Shown piece after piece: positions 1-7,174 of a DNA stretch of 12,606 nucleotides; the first letter of the stretch is position 1, and every line of letters begins with the position of its first letter. Both the position numbers and the translations under genes were made by a program. Source of the stretch: CAKQOE01 sp963627215 (GTDB lineage: Bacteria > Bacillota > Clostridia > Peptostreptococcales > Anaerovoracaceae). The DNA is taken from assembly GCA_963627215.1 (NCBI GenBank), contig CAVGAH010000058.1, forward strand, positions 1-12,606, written 5' to 3'. The notes below the pieces were generated by a model. That model worked only from the letters and a program-made list of their open reading frames with translations. It was not told the DNA's origin and ran no database searches.

Positions 1-2
1 GC

Positions 3-2411
3 GGAGAGCATACCTCGACAGCTGCTGTAAGCAAATATGGTAATACTGTATCGGCGATTGGTTTTTGCCACGGAAAATACAGTAGCAAAGAACCGACAGA
101 ACCATCTAATATTTTGAAAAACATATACGTGAGCATCACCAACACAGGTGACAAGCCGCTCCCTGCAATTACGTATAACCAGCCGCACGAGCTAGTTGAG
201 TATGACAGCACATATCCTTTCTCGCTGGAAAATGTTGTGTTTGCCGGGCAGGAAACTATAGACGGAATTTACTTCCCTGACGGCAGCAGCTATAAAAATT
301 ACGAAAACCCGATCCAGACTGCCTATGGTGAAGAGAACAGTCAGTGGTTGACAACGAAAGGTTCGCCTACCAGCGCGGATGCAGTCAGCATCAAAGATGA
401 CAGCATTATATCTATCGCGTCCGGCAAGCTCTGCGGCAAGAAGCTTGGCAGCACCAATGTTGTCGTTCATGTGAACATGAACAACAATAATTATACTTTG
501 TCGACGATTCCTGTTACCGTATCTCGCGCATTAGTTGCCGTTACCATGACGGATGCGACAGAAACCTACGATGGCACAAACAAGACCATCAACGCTGTTG
601 CTGCTGAGGGTGCGTCACTTCCTGGTGACTTGGAATTGAAATACAGCTACAAGGCATCCACAGCTGATGACAGCTCGTATAGCAGTGATGCGCCAACAGA
701 TTGCGGCACCTATACCGTCAAGGTGGAGAGCGGCAGCGAGAATTATGAGCTGACCGGCACCACTACTGCTGAGCTGACGATCACGGCTGCTGATTTGTCT
801 GATGCAGCAGTCACTCCCGCGCAGAATACCTTTAAGTATCAAGACGGCGAGGAAATTAAGCCCGATGTGTCTGTGGTTTTGAATGGGACTACACTGGTTG
901 CCGATAAGGATTATTCGGTAGCTTATTCTAATAACACAGCGGCTGGAACTGCTACGATTACTGTCAGCGGTAAGGGTAACTACACGGGAACAGCTGCGGG
1001 AAGCTTTACAATCAGTGCGGACGCCCCGACTGTGAAAGCGGAGAATGTTTCTGCAACTTATGACGCAAAGGTACATACGGTCGAAGTGACTGCAAGCAGT
1101 GGTACAGTTAAATATTACGAAAACGCTCTGACACATAAGAGCTTTGAAGGAACGAGTGACGCAGGTGAGCATAAAGTGTACTACGAAGTAACCGGAGCGA
1201 CAGGCTTTGACGGGAATGTCACTGGTTATGTAGTGCTAAATATCGCTCCTGCGCCCCTTACCATCAAGGCGAACGATCAGAGCGTCCGCGTGGGCGGCAC
1301 TATGCCGACATACACCTATACCGTGTCGGGCCTTTGCGGAGATGACGAGTTGAGCACCGAACCTACGCTGAATTGCTCTGCCGATGGAAAGACGGCGGGT
1401 TCGTTTGACATCATTCCAAGCGGCGCGGATGCCGGGGACAACTATGATATTACCTATCAGAACGGCACTCTGACCGTTTACCGTTCGAGCAGCAGCTCCA
1501 ACACCACAACCGACGCGGATGGCTCCACAACGAAGACCACGACCAACGCGGATGGCTCCACGACCACCACCGTCACGGACACGAAAACCGGCACCGTGAC
1601 GGAAACCACCAAGAACACAGACGGCTCCACCCTCGTTGTTGTAACCGAGAAGGACGACACCGTGACCACCACGGAGACCCGGACGGATGGCTTGACGGTC
1701 AAGACCGTGGATGAACCTCGCAAGGATGTGACGGCCACCGTCAGCATCCCACACAGCGTGGGCGCCGCCACCGTGACCATTCCTGCCGACACCACCCCCG
1801 GCACCGTGGCCGTGGACGCTGATACCGGCAAGATCATCAAGCTGTCTGTTCCCACCGAGGACGGCCTGACCGTCAAGCTGGACGGTTCAGCCAATCTGGT
1901 GCTGGTGGACAAGAGCAAGGATTTCGCCGACACGAACAACCATTGGGCCGAGGACGCAATCGACTTTGTCACCGCCCATGATATGTTCCAGGGCACCAGC
2001 TCCGACACATACTCCCCGGAGAACACCATGACCCGCGCCATGCTGATGACCGTGCTGGCCCGCTTTGACGGCCAGGACACCACGGGCGGCAGCGTGTGGT
2101 ATGAGAAGGGCATGGAGTGGGCCAAGTTGAGCGGCGTGTCCGACGGCTTCAACCCTGACGGCAGCATCACCCGTGAGCAGTTTGCCGCCATGCTTTACCG
2201 CTATGCCGGTTCTCCCGCTGTGAGCGGCGGCATTGACACCTTCTCCGACGCGAGCAAAGTGAGCGACTACGCCACCGACGCCATGCGCTGGGCGGTCAGC
2301 ACCGGCGTCATCGGCGGCATGGGCGACGACACACTGGCTCCCCAGGGCAACGCCACCCGCGCACAGGTTGCTGCTATGCTCATGCGGTTCTGCACCAACC
2401 TGACCAAGTAG
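3..2411 (+). CDS. Surface protein with Ig-like/YDG/MBG-type repeats and three C-terminal SLH domains (5' partial)
   Basis: This is probably an exported, cell-wall-attached surface or adhesin-like protein; the signal peptide would lie outside the window. The frame is open from base 3, so the TTG at 114 is not a convincing start and the N-terminus is missing. Bases about 510-1010 encode a YDG-type module (motif ETYDGTNKT) and a bacterial Ig-like module ending in SGKGNYTGTAAGSF. Bases about 1030-1485 resemble MBG-type modules (start APLTIKAND near 1252). A Thr-rich linker follows (about 1486-1730). Three SLH repeats close the protein: FADTNNHWAEDAID near 1923, SVWYEKGMEWAK near 2091, and FSDASKVSDYATDAM near 2241, each with a TRA/TRE-type motif (TRAMLM, TREQFA, TRAQVA). 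SLH triplets bind secondary cell-wall polymer in Bacillota. Base composition changes inside the gene: 481-540 is about 42% GC and 1801-1860 about 62% by hand count. The function of the repeat part is unknown; the SLH assignment is firm. Confidence 0.88.
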   Translation, partial: GEHTSTAAVSKYGNTVSAIGFCHGKYSSKEPTEPSNILKNIYVSITNTGDKPLPAITYNQPHELVEYDSTYPFSLENVVFAGQETIDGIYFPDGSSYKNYENPIQTAYGEENSQWLTTKGSPTSADAVSIKDDSIISIASGKLCGKKLGSTNVVVHVNMNNNNYTLSTIPVTVSRALVAVTMTDATETYDGTNKTINAVAAEGASLPGDLELKYSYKASTADDSSYSSDAPTDCGTYTVKVESGSENYELTGTTTAELTITAADLSDAAVTPAQNTFKYQDGEEIKPDVSVVLNGTTLVADKDYSVAYSNNTAAGTATITVSGKGNYTGTAAGSFTISADAPTVKAENVSATYDAKVHTVEVTASSGTVKYYENALTHKSFEGTSDAGEHKVYYEVTGATGFDGNVTGYVVLNIAPAPLTIKANDQSVRVGGTMPTYTYTVSGLCGDDELSTEPTLNCSADGKTAGSFDIIPSGADAGDNYDITYQNGTLTVYRSSSSSNTTTDADGSTTKTTTNADGSTTTTVTDTKTGTVTETTKNTDGSTLVVVTEKDDTVTTTETRTDGLTVKTVDEPRKDVTATVSIPHSVGAATVTIPADTTPGTVAVDADTGKIIKLSVPTEDGLTVKLDGSANLVLVDKSKDFADTNNHWAEDAIDFVTAHDMFQGTSSDTYSPENTMTRAMLMTVLARFDGQDTTGGSVWYEKGMEWAKLSGVSDGFNPDGSITREQFAAMLYRYAGSPAVSGGIDTFSDASKVSDYATDAMRWAVSTGVIGGMGDDTLAPQGNATRAQVAAMLMRFCTNLTK
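1512..1697 (+). repeat. Degenerate DGST repeats in Thr-rich linker
   Basis: Four degenerate copies of a short coding repeat sit between the Ig-like part and the SLH part of the surface protein. They are DADGSTT (1512-1532), NADGSTT (1545-1565), NTDGST (1614-1631) and RTDGLT (1680-1697), separated by Thr/Val-rich spacers. The first two copies are nearly identical at the DNA level (gcggatggctccac). The stretch is a low-complexity linker, likely extended. Copy number could vary between strains; this is an inference. Confidence 0.7.
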
Positions 2412-2514
2412 CTCTTTACCCGGCGAGAAGATAAGCGTCCGATCAAAGGAACGGATGATATCAAGGCCGACTTAGAATAGACGGTGATAACTTCATATCT
2501 ACATGGAAAATTTG

Positions 2515-2549
2515 GCCCGCAAAGACGGTTGAAGTCTTTGCGGGCTTTT
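2515..2549 (+). terminator. Intrinsic terminator after the SLH gene
   Basis: A perfect 12-bp stem (GCCCGCAAAGAC pairing with GTCTTTGCGGGC) with a 7-nt loop is followed by TTTT. It lies about 100 bases after the SLH gene stop and would isolate that gene from the arg cluster. I see no gene between 2412 and 2858; the rest of that stretch holds a small GC hairpin (2563-2576), the argB promoter/operator and the argB leader. Confidence 0.9.
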
Positions 2550-2562
2550 GGATATTATGCTT

Positions 2563-2576
2563 GCGCGGTGACGCGC
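2563..2576. repeat. Small GC hairpin, GTGA loop
   Basis: GCGCG-GTGA-CGCGC, a 5-bp stem closed by a GNRA-type tetraloop, lies in otherwise AT-rich spacer. There is no T-run, so it is not a classical terminator. Similar GC-rich hairpins recur in the gaps downstream. Confidence 0.5.
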
Positions 2577-2681
2577 GTACTGTGTTGCTGCATTAGTGCA
2601 TTAGTACGTTATTATAATAAAAGCATACTCATACATTATCCACTGCAAATGATTTAATATCTACTTTTTTTATTCATACTG

Positions 2682-2716
2682 TTGCATAAATATAACTGAC
2701 GATGTATAATTATACA
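2682..2716 (+). promoter_or_regulatory. argB promoter overlapped by two ARG-box-like operators
   Basis: The sigma-A promoter is TTGCAT (2682-2687), a 17-base spacer, and TATAAT (2705-2710). The -10 lies inside TGTATAATTATACA (2703-2716), a perfect 14-bp palindrome that fits the ArgR/AhrC core pattern TGNAT-WWWW-ATNCA. A weaker second copy, TGCATAAATATAAC (2683-2696), covers the -35. The two boxes start 20 bp apart, close to the tandem spacing usual for ArgR hexamers. Transcription would start near 2717 and give a leader of about 140 nt. Known biology: ArgR with arginine represses such promoters. That this site is ArgR-controlled is inferred from sequence alone. Confidence 0.72.
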
Positions 2717-2858
2717 ATCTTAGCAGAAAAGTGCTGTGTTTCGTGTCGGATATACGGACGGCGGACGGGGAGAGGCTCAGAAGCGTGGCACTTATCGGGG
2801 AAATATTTTGTATTTAATTTAACGGAATTATAAATATAAATGAAAGAAGGCAGTTATC

Positions 2859-3722
2859 ATGAATAAAGCAGAGATTTTAATAGAAGCGTTACCTTATATA
2901 AAACGTTTCGCGGGAAAGACGTTCGTTATAAAGTACGGCGGAAGTGTTATGGAGAACGATGAGCTGAAGAAGAAGTTTATTGAGGATGTAGCGCTCCTGA
3001 AGCTCGTAGGCATAAATATCGTTATCGTTCACGGCGGCGGCAAGCGCATAAACGCAATGCTCGACAAGGTGAATCTCGACGTAGAGTTCATACAAGGTCA
3101 ACGCGTTACTGATGAAAATGTAATGAATATAGTAGAGATGGTCCTCTCAGGCTCGGTCAACAAGGATCTTTCAGCCTGCCTCAGTGCGCACGGCATACAT
3201 GCTGTAGGTCTTTCGGGCAAGGACAGCAACCTCCTCAATGCTGAGAAAAAATACGTTACAGGCAAGGACGGCAGCAAGCTCGACCTCGGCTACGTAGGTC
3301 AGATAAAGGAAGTAAACAAGAATCTCCTGCACGACCTGATAAACGCGGAGTACGTTCCTATCATATCTCCTGTAGCGATCGGCTACAACGGCGAGACGTT
3401 CAACGTAAACGCCGACTACGTAGCGGGCGCGGTAAGCGGAGCTCTCGAGGCTGAAAAGCTCATCCTTCTGTCTGATATCAAGGGATTATATAAAGATATA
3501 AACGATGAAGATTCATTCATTTCAGAGATAAATACTGACACTATAAAGGAATACATAGCCGACGGAACGATAGCAGGCGGCATGATACCAAAGATGCAGT
3601 GCTGCATGGACGCGATAGAAAAGGGCGCAAAGGAAGTCGCAATAATCGACGGCCGCGTGGCTCACAGCCTCCTGATAGAAATATTCACTCACGCAGGAAG
3701 CGGCACGATGGTAAAGAAATAA
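2859..3722 (+). CDS. argB: Acetylglutamate kinase (N-acetyl-L-glutamate 5-phosphotransferase)
   Basis: This cytosolic amino-acid kinase phosphorylates N-acetylglutamate with ATP, the second step of arginine biosynthesis. Visible motifs are the phosphate-binding KYGGS (25-29), the substrate-binding VHGGGKR (57-63), the FNVNADYVAG segment (181-190) and GGMIPKM (240-246) near the ATP site. At 287 residues it is longer than the arginine-insensitive E. coli enzyme (258). It has the N-terminal helix (about 1-20, EALPYIKRF) and the C-terminal THAGSGTMV typical of hexameric, arginine-inhibited forms, so feedback inhibition by arginine is expected (inference from family). The start is supported by AAGAAGG at 2844-2850, 8 bases before the ATG. 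It follows a promoter with two ARG-box-like sites and opens the arg cluster. Its stop codon lies inside the first unit of a tandem repeat. Confidence 0.97.
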   Translation: MNKAEILIEALPYIKRFAGKTFVIKYGGSVMENDELKKKFIEDVALLKLVGINIVIVHGGGKRINAMLDKVNLDVEFIQGQRVTDENVMNIVEMVLSGSVNKDLSACLSAHGIHAVGLSGKDSNLLNAEKKYVTGKDGSKLDLGYVGQIKEVNKNLLHDLINAEYVPIISPVAIGYNGETFNVNADYVAGAVSGALEAEKLILLSDIKGLYKDINDEDSFISEINTDTIKEYIADGTIAGGMIPKMQCCMDAIEKGAKEVAIIDGRVAHSLLIEIFTHAGSGTMVKK

Positions 3723-3801
3723 AATAGTAACGAAATAAAATAGTAACAAAATAAAAACAAAATAAAAACAAAATAAAAACAAAATAAAAACAAAATAAAA
3801 T
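3716..3801. repeat. Tandem A-tract repeat (2 x 16 bp, then 5 x 11 bp)
   Basis: Two perfect 16-bp copies of GAAATAAAATAGTAAC (3716-3731, 3732-3747) run into five copies of the 11-mer CAAAATAAAAA, with C at 3747, 3758, 3769, 3780 and 3791 (the last copy ends in T). The first 16-mer contains the argB stop codon. The 11-bp period is close to one helical turn, so the A-tracts are roughly phased and the DNA may be curved. The remaining gap before argJ (3802-4020) holds two GC palindromes and a possible promoter. Confidence 0.9.
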
Positions 3802-3833
3802 GTCAACGAAGTAATAAATACTTATTGATTTCC

Positions 3834-3848
3834 GGCCGCCCGGCGGCC
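3834..3848. repeat. GC palindrome followed by CCAT
   Basis: GGCCGCC-C-GGCGGCC is a near-perfect palindrome with a 1-base centre, followed directly by CCAT and then AT-rich DNA. It shares this layout with the palindromes at 5264 and, on the minus strand, at 6456. There is no T-run, so a simple terminator role is not supported. Confidence 0.6.
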
Positions 3849-3872
3849 CCATACGTGATAATTAAATTACCG

Positions 3873-3901
3873 TAAACAAATAAGTAATAATGTGTTAAAA
3901 T
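3873..3901 (+). promoter_or_regulatory. Possible argJ promoter
   Basis: TAAACA (3873-3878), a 17-base spacer and TAAAAT (3896-3901) preceded by TGT form a weak sigma-A-like promoter with an extended -10. An imperfect dyad, GATAATTAAATTACC (3857-3871), lies just upstream and might be an operator. The 300-base gap between argB and argJ makes a separate promoter plausible, but the match is modest. Confidence 0.3.
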
Positions 3902-3914
3902 AAGACGCACAGAC

Positions 3915-3929
3915 GGCGGCCAGGCCGCC
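3915..3929. repeat. GC palindrome upstream of argJ
   Basis: GGCGGCC-A-GGCCGCC, a 7-bp palindrome with a 1-base centre, is built from the same two heptamers as the palindrome at 3834 but in swapped order. It lies 92 bases before argJ and would sit in the argJ leader if transcription starts near 3908. It is not followed by CCAT. Confidence 0.55.
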
Positions 3930-4020
3930 CCGCAAAACACCCGTAGCAAGACGCGGAGCGCCTTAACGGAGAGAATATCAGAAAAAGATCTGAAAAAGAA
4001 AAAAGATCAAGAGGTATAAT

Positions 4021-5238
4021 ATGAAAATCATCGAAGGAAAGAGCGTATCCTGCGTAAAAGGCTACAAAGCAGCAGGCTGCGCAGTAGGACTTAAAAAAAG
4101 CGGAAAAAAAGACATGGGACTCATCTACAGTGAAGTCCCTGCAGTGAGCGCAGCAGTATTCACTACAAACGTAGTAAAAGCAGCGCCTGTACTTACAGAT
4201 ATGAAGCACGTTCAGAACCCGACGACGCGCGCCATGATAATAAACAGCGGCAACGCCAACGCATGCACAGGCGAGCAGGGCATACAGGATGCAATATCAA
4301 TGGCAAAAAAGACAGCGGAGCTCCTGAACGTAGATCCTAAAGAAGTACTCGTATACTCAACAGGCGTTATCGGCCAGCCGATGCCTATGGACACTATCCT
4401 CAGCGGCATAGAGCAGTGCGCCGGAGCGCTCGCGTCAGACGGCGACGAGGTTCACAGAGCCATTATGACTACAGATACAAAAGAAAAGTGCATATTCGCC
4501 GAGATAGAGCTTTCAGGCAAGACAGCGAGCATCTGCGGCATAGCAAAGGGCTCAGGCATGATACACCCGAACATGGCGACGATGCTCTCATACGTCGTAA
4601 CAGACGCAGCAGTATCAAAGGAAGTCCTGACAGCTATGCAGAAGGAGATAACTCACACGACATTTAACATGGTAACTGTTGACGGCGACACGAGCACGAA
4701 CGACACAGCGACTATAATTGCAAACGGCTGTGCAGGAAACTCGATCATAGACAAGGCAGAGGGCGAAGATTACAAAACTCTCTACGATGCGGTATATTAT
4801 GTAACTGAATTCCTCGCAAAATCGATCGCAGCAGACGGGGAGGGCGCTACAAGGCTCATGGAGGTAGACCTCGTCGGCGCTGAAACAGAAGACCAGGCGC
4901 GCACATGCGCTCGCTCAGTAGCGTCATCAAGCCTCGTAAAGGCAGCCATCCACGGCGCTGACGCAAACTGGGGCAGAGTACTTTGCGCCATGGGCTACTC
5001 AGGCGCGCAGTTCGACCAGATGAAGGTAGACGTTGCGTTTGCCAGCGAAAAGGGCAGCATCGATGTATTCATAAAGGGCGTGCCGCAGAGCTTTGACGAG
5101 GACAGAGCACTCGAAATACTCCAAAACGACGTAGTTCAGATAAAGATAAACATGAACAGCGGAGACCACGCAGTAAAAGCATGGGGCTGCGACCTTTCAA
5201 AGGAATACGTGGAAATAAACGGCAGCTACCGTTCATAA
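4021..5238 (+). CDS. argJ: Bifunctional glutamate N-acetyltransferase / ornithine acetyltransferase ArgJ
   Basis: ArgJ transfers the acetyl group from N-acetylornithine to glutamate, recycling it in the arginine pathway; some members also use acetyl-CoA. The precursor cuts itself between Ala186 and Thr187 in the conserved block KGSGMIHPNMATML (176-189), giving alpha and beta chains, with Thr187 as the nucleophile. Other family features are TTNVVKAAP (48-56), INSGNANACTG (74-84), TTDTKEK (150-156), the oxyanion-region STGVIGQP (113-120) and the C-terminal EYVEINGSY. Its 405 residues match the family. The start is supported by AAGAGG at 4009-4014, 6 bases before ATG. Whether it is mono- or bifunctional cannot be told from sequence; no argA-like gene is in view. 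It is the middle gene of argB-argJ-argC. Confidence 0.96.
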   Translation: MKIIEGKSVSCVKGYKAAGCAVGLKKSGKKDMGLIYSEVPAVSAAVFTTNVVKAAPVLTDMKHVQNPTTRAMIINSGNANACTGEQGIQDAISMAKKTAELLNVDPKEVLVYSTGVIGQPMPMDTILSGIEQCAGALASDGDEVHRAIMTTDTKEKCIFAEIELSGKTASICGIAKGSGMIHPNMATMLSYVVTDAAVSKEVLTAMQKEITHTTFNMVTVDGDTSTNDTATIIANGCAGNSIIDKAEGEDYKTLYDAVYYVTEFLAKSIAADGEGATRLMEVDLVGAETEDQARTCARSVASSSLVKAAIHGADANWGRVLCAMGYSGAQFDQMKVDVAFASEKGSIDVFIKGVPQSFDEDRALEILQNDVVQIKINMNSGDHAVKAWGCDLSKEYVEINGSYRS

Positions 5239-5263
5239 CGAATGAATACGCTCAGCGGCGCTC

Positions 5264-5278
5264 GTCCGCCGGGCGGAC
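5264..5278. repeat. GC palindrome followed by CCAT
   Basis: GTCCGCC-G-GGCGGAC, a 7-bp palindrome with a 1-base centre, is followed by CCAT and an AT-rich tail. It begins 26 bases after the argJ stop. Layout and flank match the palindrome at 3834. No T-run follows. Confidence 0.6.
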
Positions 5279-5307
5279 CCATGACAGTAAATTATTAATT
5301 AATTAAA

Positions 5308-5342
5308 ATATTATGTATGATCACGGCATCATTCCGTAATAT
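5308..5342 (+). promoter_or_regulatory. Imperfect dyad / leader hairpin before argC
   Basis: Left arm ATATTATGTATGAT (5308-5321) and right arm ATCATTCCGTAATAT (5328-5342) pair over 8 bp (one G-U) plus 5 bp with a small internal loop, around a 6-nt loop CACGGC. It ends 29 bases before the argC start. TATGAT within the left arm could also be a -10 element, but no good -35 is seen. It could be a DNA operator or an mRNA hairpin; it does not match an ARG box. Confidence 0.4.
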
Positions 5343-5371
5343 ACAACAGATAAAAATAAAGAGGCTATAAA

Positions 5372-6415
5372 ATGGTAAAAGCAGGAATCATAGGCGCTAC
5401 CGGCTACGCCGGCCAGCAGCTCGTCAGCCTTCTCGTAAATCATCCTGAGGCTGAGATAAAATTCGTATCATCAAATTCATACGCAGGACAGTTATTTTCA
5501 GATATCTATCCGCAGTTCTACAAAATACTCGACATGCCGCTCCTGAGCACAGAAGAAGCAAAAGCAGCAATGGGCGATGTAGACGTAGTTTTCACGGCGC
5601 TGCCTAACGGACTCGTTTTTGAGCTCGCAGAGCTCGCACTCGAAAAGGGTGTAAAGATAATAGATTTCAGCGCGGATTTCAGACTTGACGACCCTGACGT
5701 TTACGAAGAATGGTATAAAACAGAGCACACAGCAAAGGATCTCATATCTAAACAGGTATACGGCCTCGCAGAGCTGTGGCGCGACGAGATAAAGGGCGCG
5801 GATCTTATAGCGAACCCGGGCTGCTACACTACAGCAAGCATACTCGCGATATCGGCGCTGCTGAGAGAAAAAGGACTCGTTGATACAGACCACATCATAA
5901 TCGATGCAAAATCAGGCATCACAGGCTCAGGCCGCAAGAAGGACATATCACTTCTGTATACAGAAGCAGGTGAATCAGTGAAAGCTTACGGCATAGCTCA
6001 CCACAGACATACGCCTGAGATAGAGCAGGAGCTTTCAAAGGTAGCAGGAAAGCAGATACAGGTTCAGTTTACGCCGCACCTTATGCCGATGAAGCGCGGC
6101 ATACTCGCGACTATATACGTTGACCTTAAAAAGGACGTAACAGAGGATGACCTGTACGCCGTTTACGAAAAGTATTACGGAAAAGAGAACTTCATAAGAA
6201 TACGCCGCGGCATGTGCGAGACGCGCTTCGTAGTCGGAACTAACTTTTGCGACATCAGCGTGCGTGTAGATCAGAGGACGCACCGCGCCATCGTAACATC
6301 ATGCATAGACAACATGGTAAAGGGCGCAGCAGGTCAGGCTGTACAGAACATGAATGTAGCGTTCGGACTTGAGGAAACAGCCGGTCTTAAAAACATGAAT
6401 ATCGTAGCGCCATAA
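5372..6415 (+). CDS. argC: N-acetyl-gamma-glutamyl-phosphate reductase
   Basis: ArgC reduces N-acetylglutamyl-phosphate to the semialdehyde with NADPH, directly after the ArgB step. The N-terminal Rossmann motif GIIGATGYAG (5-14) binds the cofactor. Cys151 in NPGCYTT (148-154) is the thioester nucleophile, and HRHTPE (211-216) holds the catalytic-type His. KSGITGSGR (180-188) is also typical. At 347 residues it matches the long class common in bacteria. The start is supported by AAGAGG at 5359-5364, 7 bases before ATG. It sits 133 bases after argJ and is last in the cluster, so argB-argJ-argC is rearranged relative to the frequent argC-argJ-argB order. No argD, argF, argG or argH is present in the window. 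Confidence 0.97.
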   Translation: MVKAGIIGATGYAGQQLVSLLVNHPEAEIKFVSSNSYAGQLFSDIYPQFYKILDMPLLSTEEAKAAMGDVDVVFTALPNGLVFELAELALEKGVKIIDFSADFRLDDPDVYEEWYKTEHTAKDLISKQVYGLAELWRDEIKGADLIANPGCYTTASILAISALLREKGLVDTDHIIIDAKSGITGSGRKKDISLLYTEAGESVKAYGIAHHRHTPEIEQELSKVAGKQIQVQFTPHLMPMKRGILATIYVDLKKDVTEDDLYAVYEKYYGKENFIRIRRGMCETRFVVGTNFCDISVRVDQRTHRAIVTSCIDNMVKGAAGQAVQNMNVAFGLEETAGLKNMNIVAP

Positions 6416-6455
6416 GGTCACGGTATTTTCAGGTAAGAAAAGGCGCTGCGCATGG

Positions 6456-6471
6456 GCCTGCGCGAGCAGGC
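6456..6471. repeat. GC hairpin with GCGA tetraloop
   Basis: GCCTGC-GCGA-GCAGGC is a 6-bp stem with a GNRA tetraloop on the + strand. Read on the minus strand, the palindrome is followed by CCAT, like those at 3834 and 5264. It lies in the gap after argC, upstream of the real terminator, and has no T-run. Confidence 0.55.
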
Positions 6472-6511
6472 GGCAGGATAGATGCCCTTATTACTTAAAA
6501 ATATGAAAAAT

Positions 6512-6556
6512 AAAACTGCTTTCAGATGAAATATATTCATCGGGAAGCAGTTTTTT
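6512..6556. terminator. Bidirectional terminator between argC and yfcE
   Basis: The outer stem AAAACTGCTT (6512-6521) pairs with AAGCAGTTTT (6545-6554), and the inner stem GATGAA (6525-6530) pairs with TTCATC (6536-6541). T6 follows on the + strand, and AAAA at the left edge gives a T-run on the minus strand. It serves convergent genes argC (+) and the phosphodiesterase (-). Confidence 0.9.
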
Positions 6557-6571
6557 ATTGCAGGCATCCGG

Positions 6572-7117
6572 TTAAAGAACTACATTATCTATCTCATCGC
6601 CCGTCTCGAGCTCTCTGAGCGAAAACTCTCTTTCTTCATATATTATATACGAATTTACAGTTCCGCCCTTAGGAATGGAAACAGAGCCCGGATTGATGTA
6701 GTAATAATCGCCCATATTGTCGAGCGCGGAAATATGAGTGTGGCCGTTGAGCAGCACATCGTATTCAACGAACGGCGGCGGATTGCCGGGGCTGTATACA
6801 TGACCGTGAGTAGCAAAAAGCTTCAGCCCGTCAACCTCAAGCATCTCGTAAGTGTTCATGAGCGGGAAATTAAGCACCATCTGGTCGACCTCGGCGTCGC
6901 AGTTGCCGCGGACAGCGATGATCTTGTCTTTCAGACTGTTTAATATCTCCATAGTGCGCTTGGTGTCGTAATCCTCAGGAAGCGCGTTGCGCGGCCCATG
7001 ATAGAGCAGGTCGCCGAGCAGCAGTATCTTGTCTGGCGCCTCATTGTTGACAGCATCAAGTAACTGCTCTGCATATTCAGCTGAGCCGTGTATATCAGAT
7101 GCGATAAGTATCTTCAT
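6572..7117 (-). CDS. yfcE: YfcE-family metallophosphodiesterase
   Basis: This is a calcineurin-like phosphoesterase of the YfcE/MJ0936 group; E. coli YfcE hydrolyses artificial phosphodiesters with a two-metal centre, and its cellular substrate is not settled. All metal-binding motifs are present: SDIHG (D8, H10), GDLLYHGPRNALPE (D36), RGNCDAEVDQM (N72), THGH (H104, H106) and NGHTH (H126, H128), followed by NPGSVSIPKGG. The blocks HGPRNALPE and NPGSVSIPKGG closely match E. coli YfcE, and 181 residues is close to its 184. The start ATG at 7117 has GGAGG 9 bases upstream. The gene lies downstream of the Fic-like gene on the same strand, separated by 108 bases with two GC hairpins. Confidence 0.93.
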   Translation of the reverse strand: MKILIASDIHGSAEYAEQLLDAVNNEAPDKILLLGDLLYHGPRNALPEDYDTKRTMEILNSLKDKIIAVRGNCDAEVDQMVLNFPLMNTYEMLEVDGLKLFATHGHVYSPGNPPPFVEYDVLLNGHTHISALDNMGDYYYINPGSVSIPKGGTVNSYIIYEEREFSLRELETGDEIDNVVL

Positions 7118-7174
7118 TATATATGTCCTCCATTAAAGTAATATTAATATGCAATTAATGCAATACAGCCCTTC

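Noticed and set aside
1478..2191. 237-codon minus-strand frame opposite the SLH gene
   Set aside because: Val/Ser-rich translation with no motif; it mirrors the GC-rich Thr/Ala codons of the real gene.
2717..2858. Known riboswitch in the argB leader
   Set aside because: Only a distant AAGTGC/GCACTT pairing (2729-2734 with 2788-2793) is visible, and no recognised aptamer core was found.
3747..3801. CRISPR-like array
   Set aside because: The units are 11 bp in direct tandem without spacers, so this is a simple tandem repeat.
3834..3929. GC palindromes as argB terminators
   Set aside because: Neither palindrome is followed by a T-run and their 1-base centres make poor hairpin loops.
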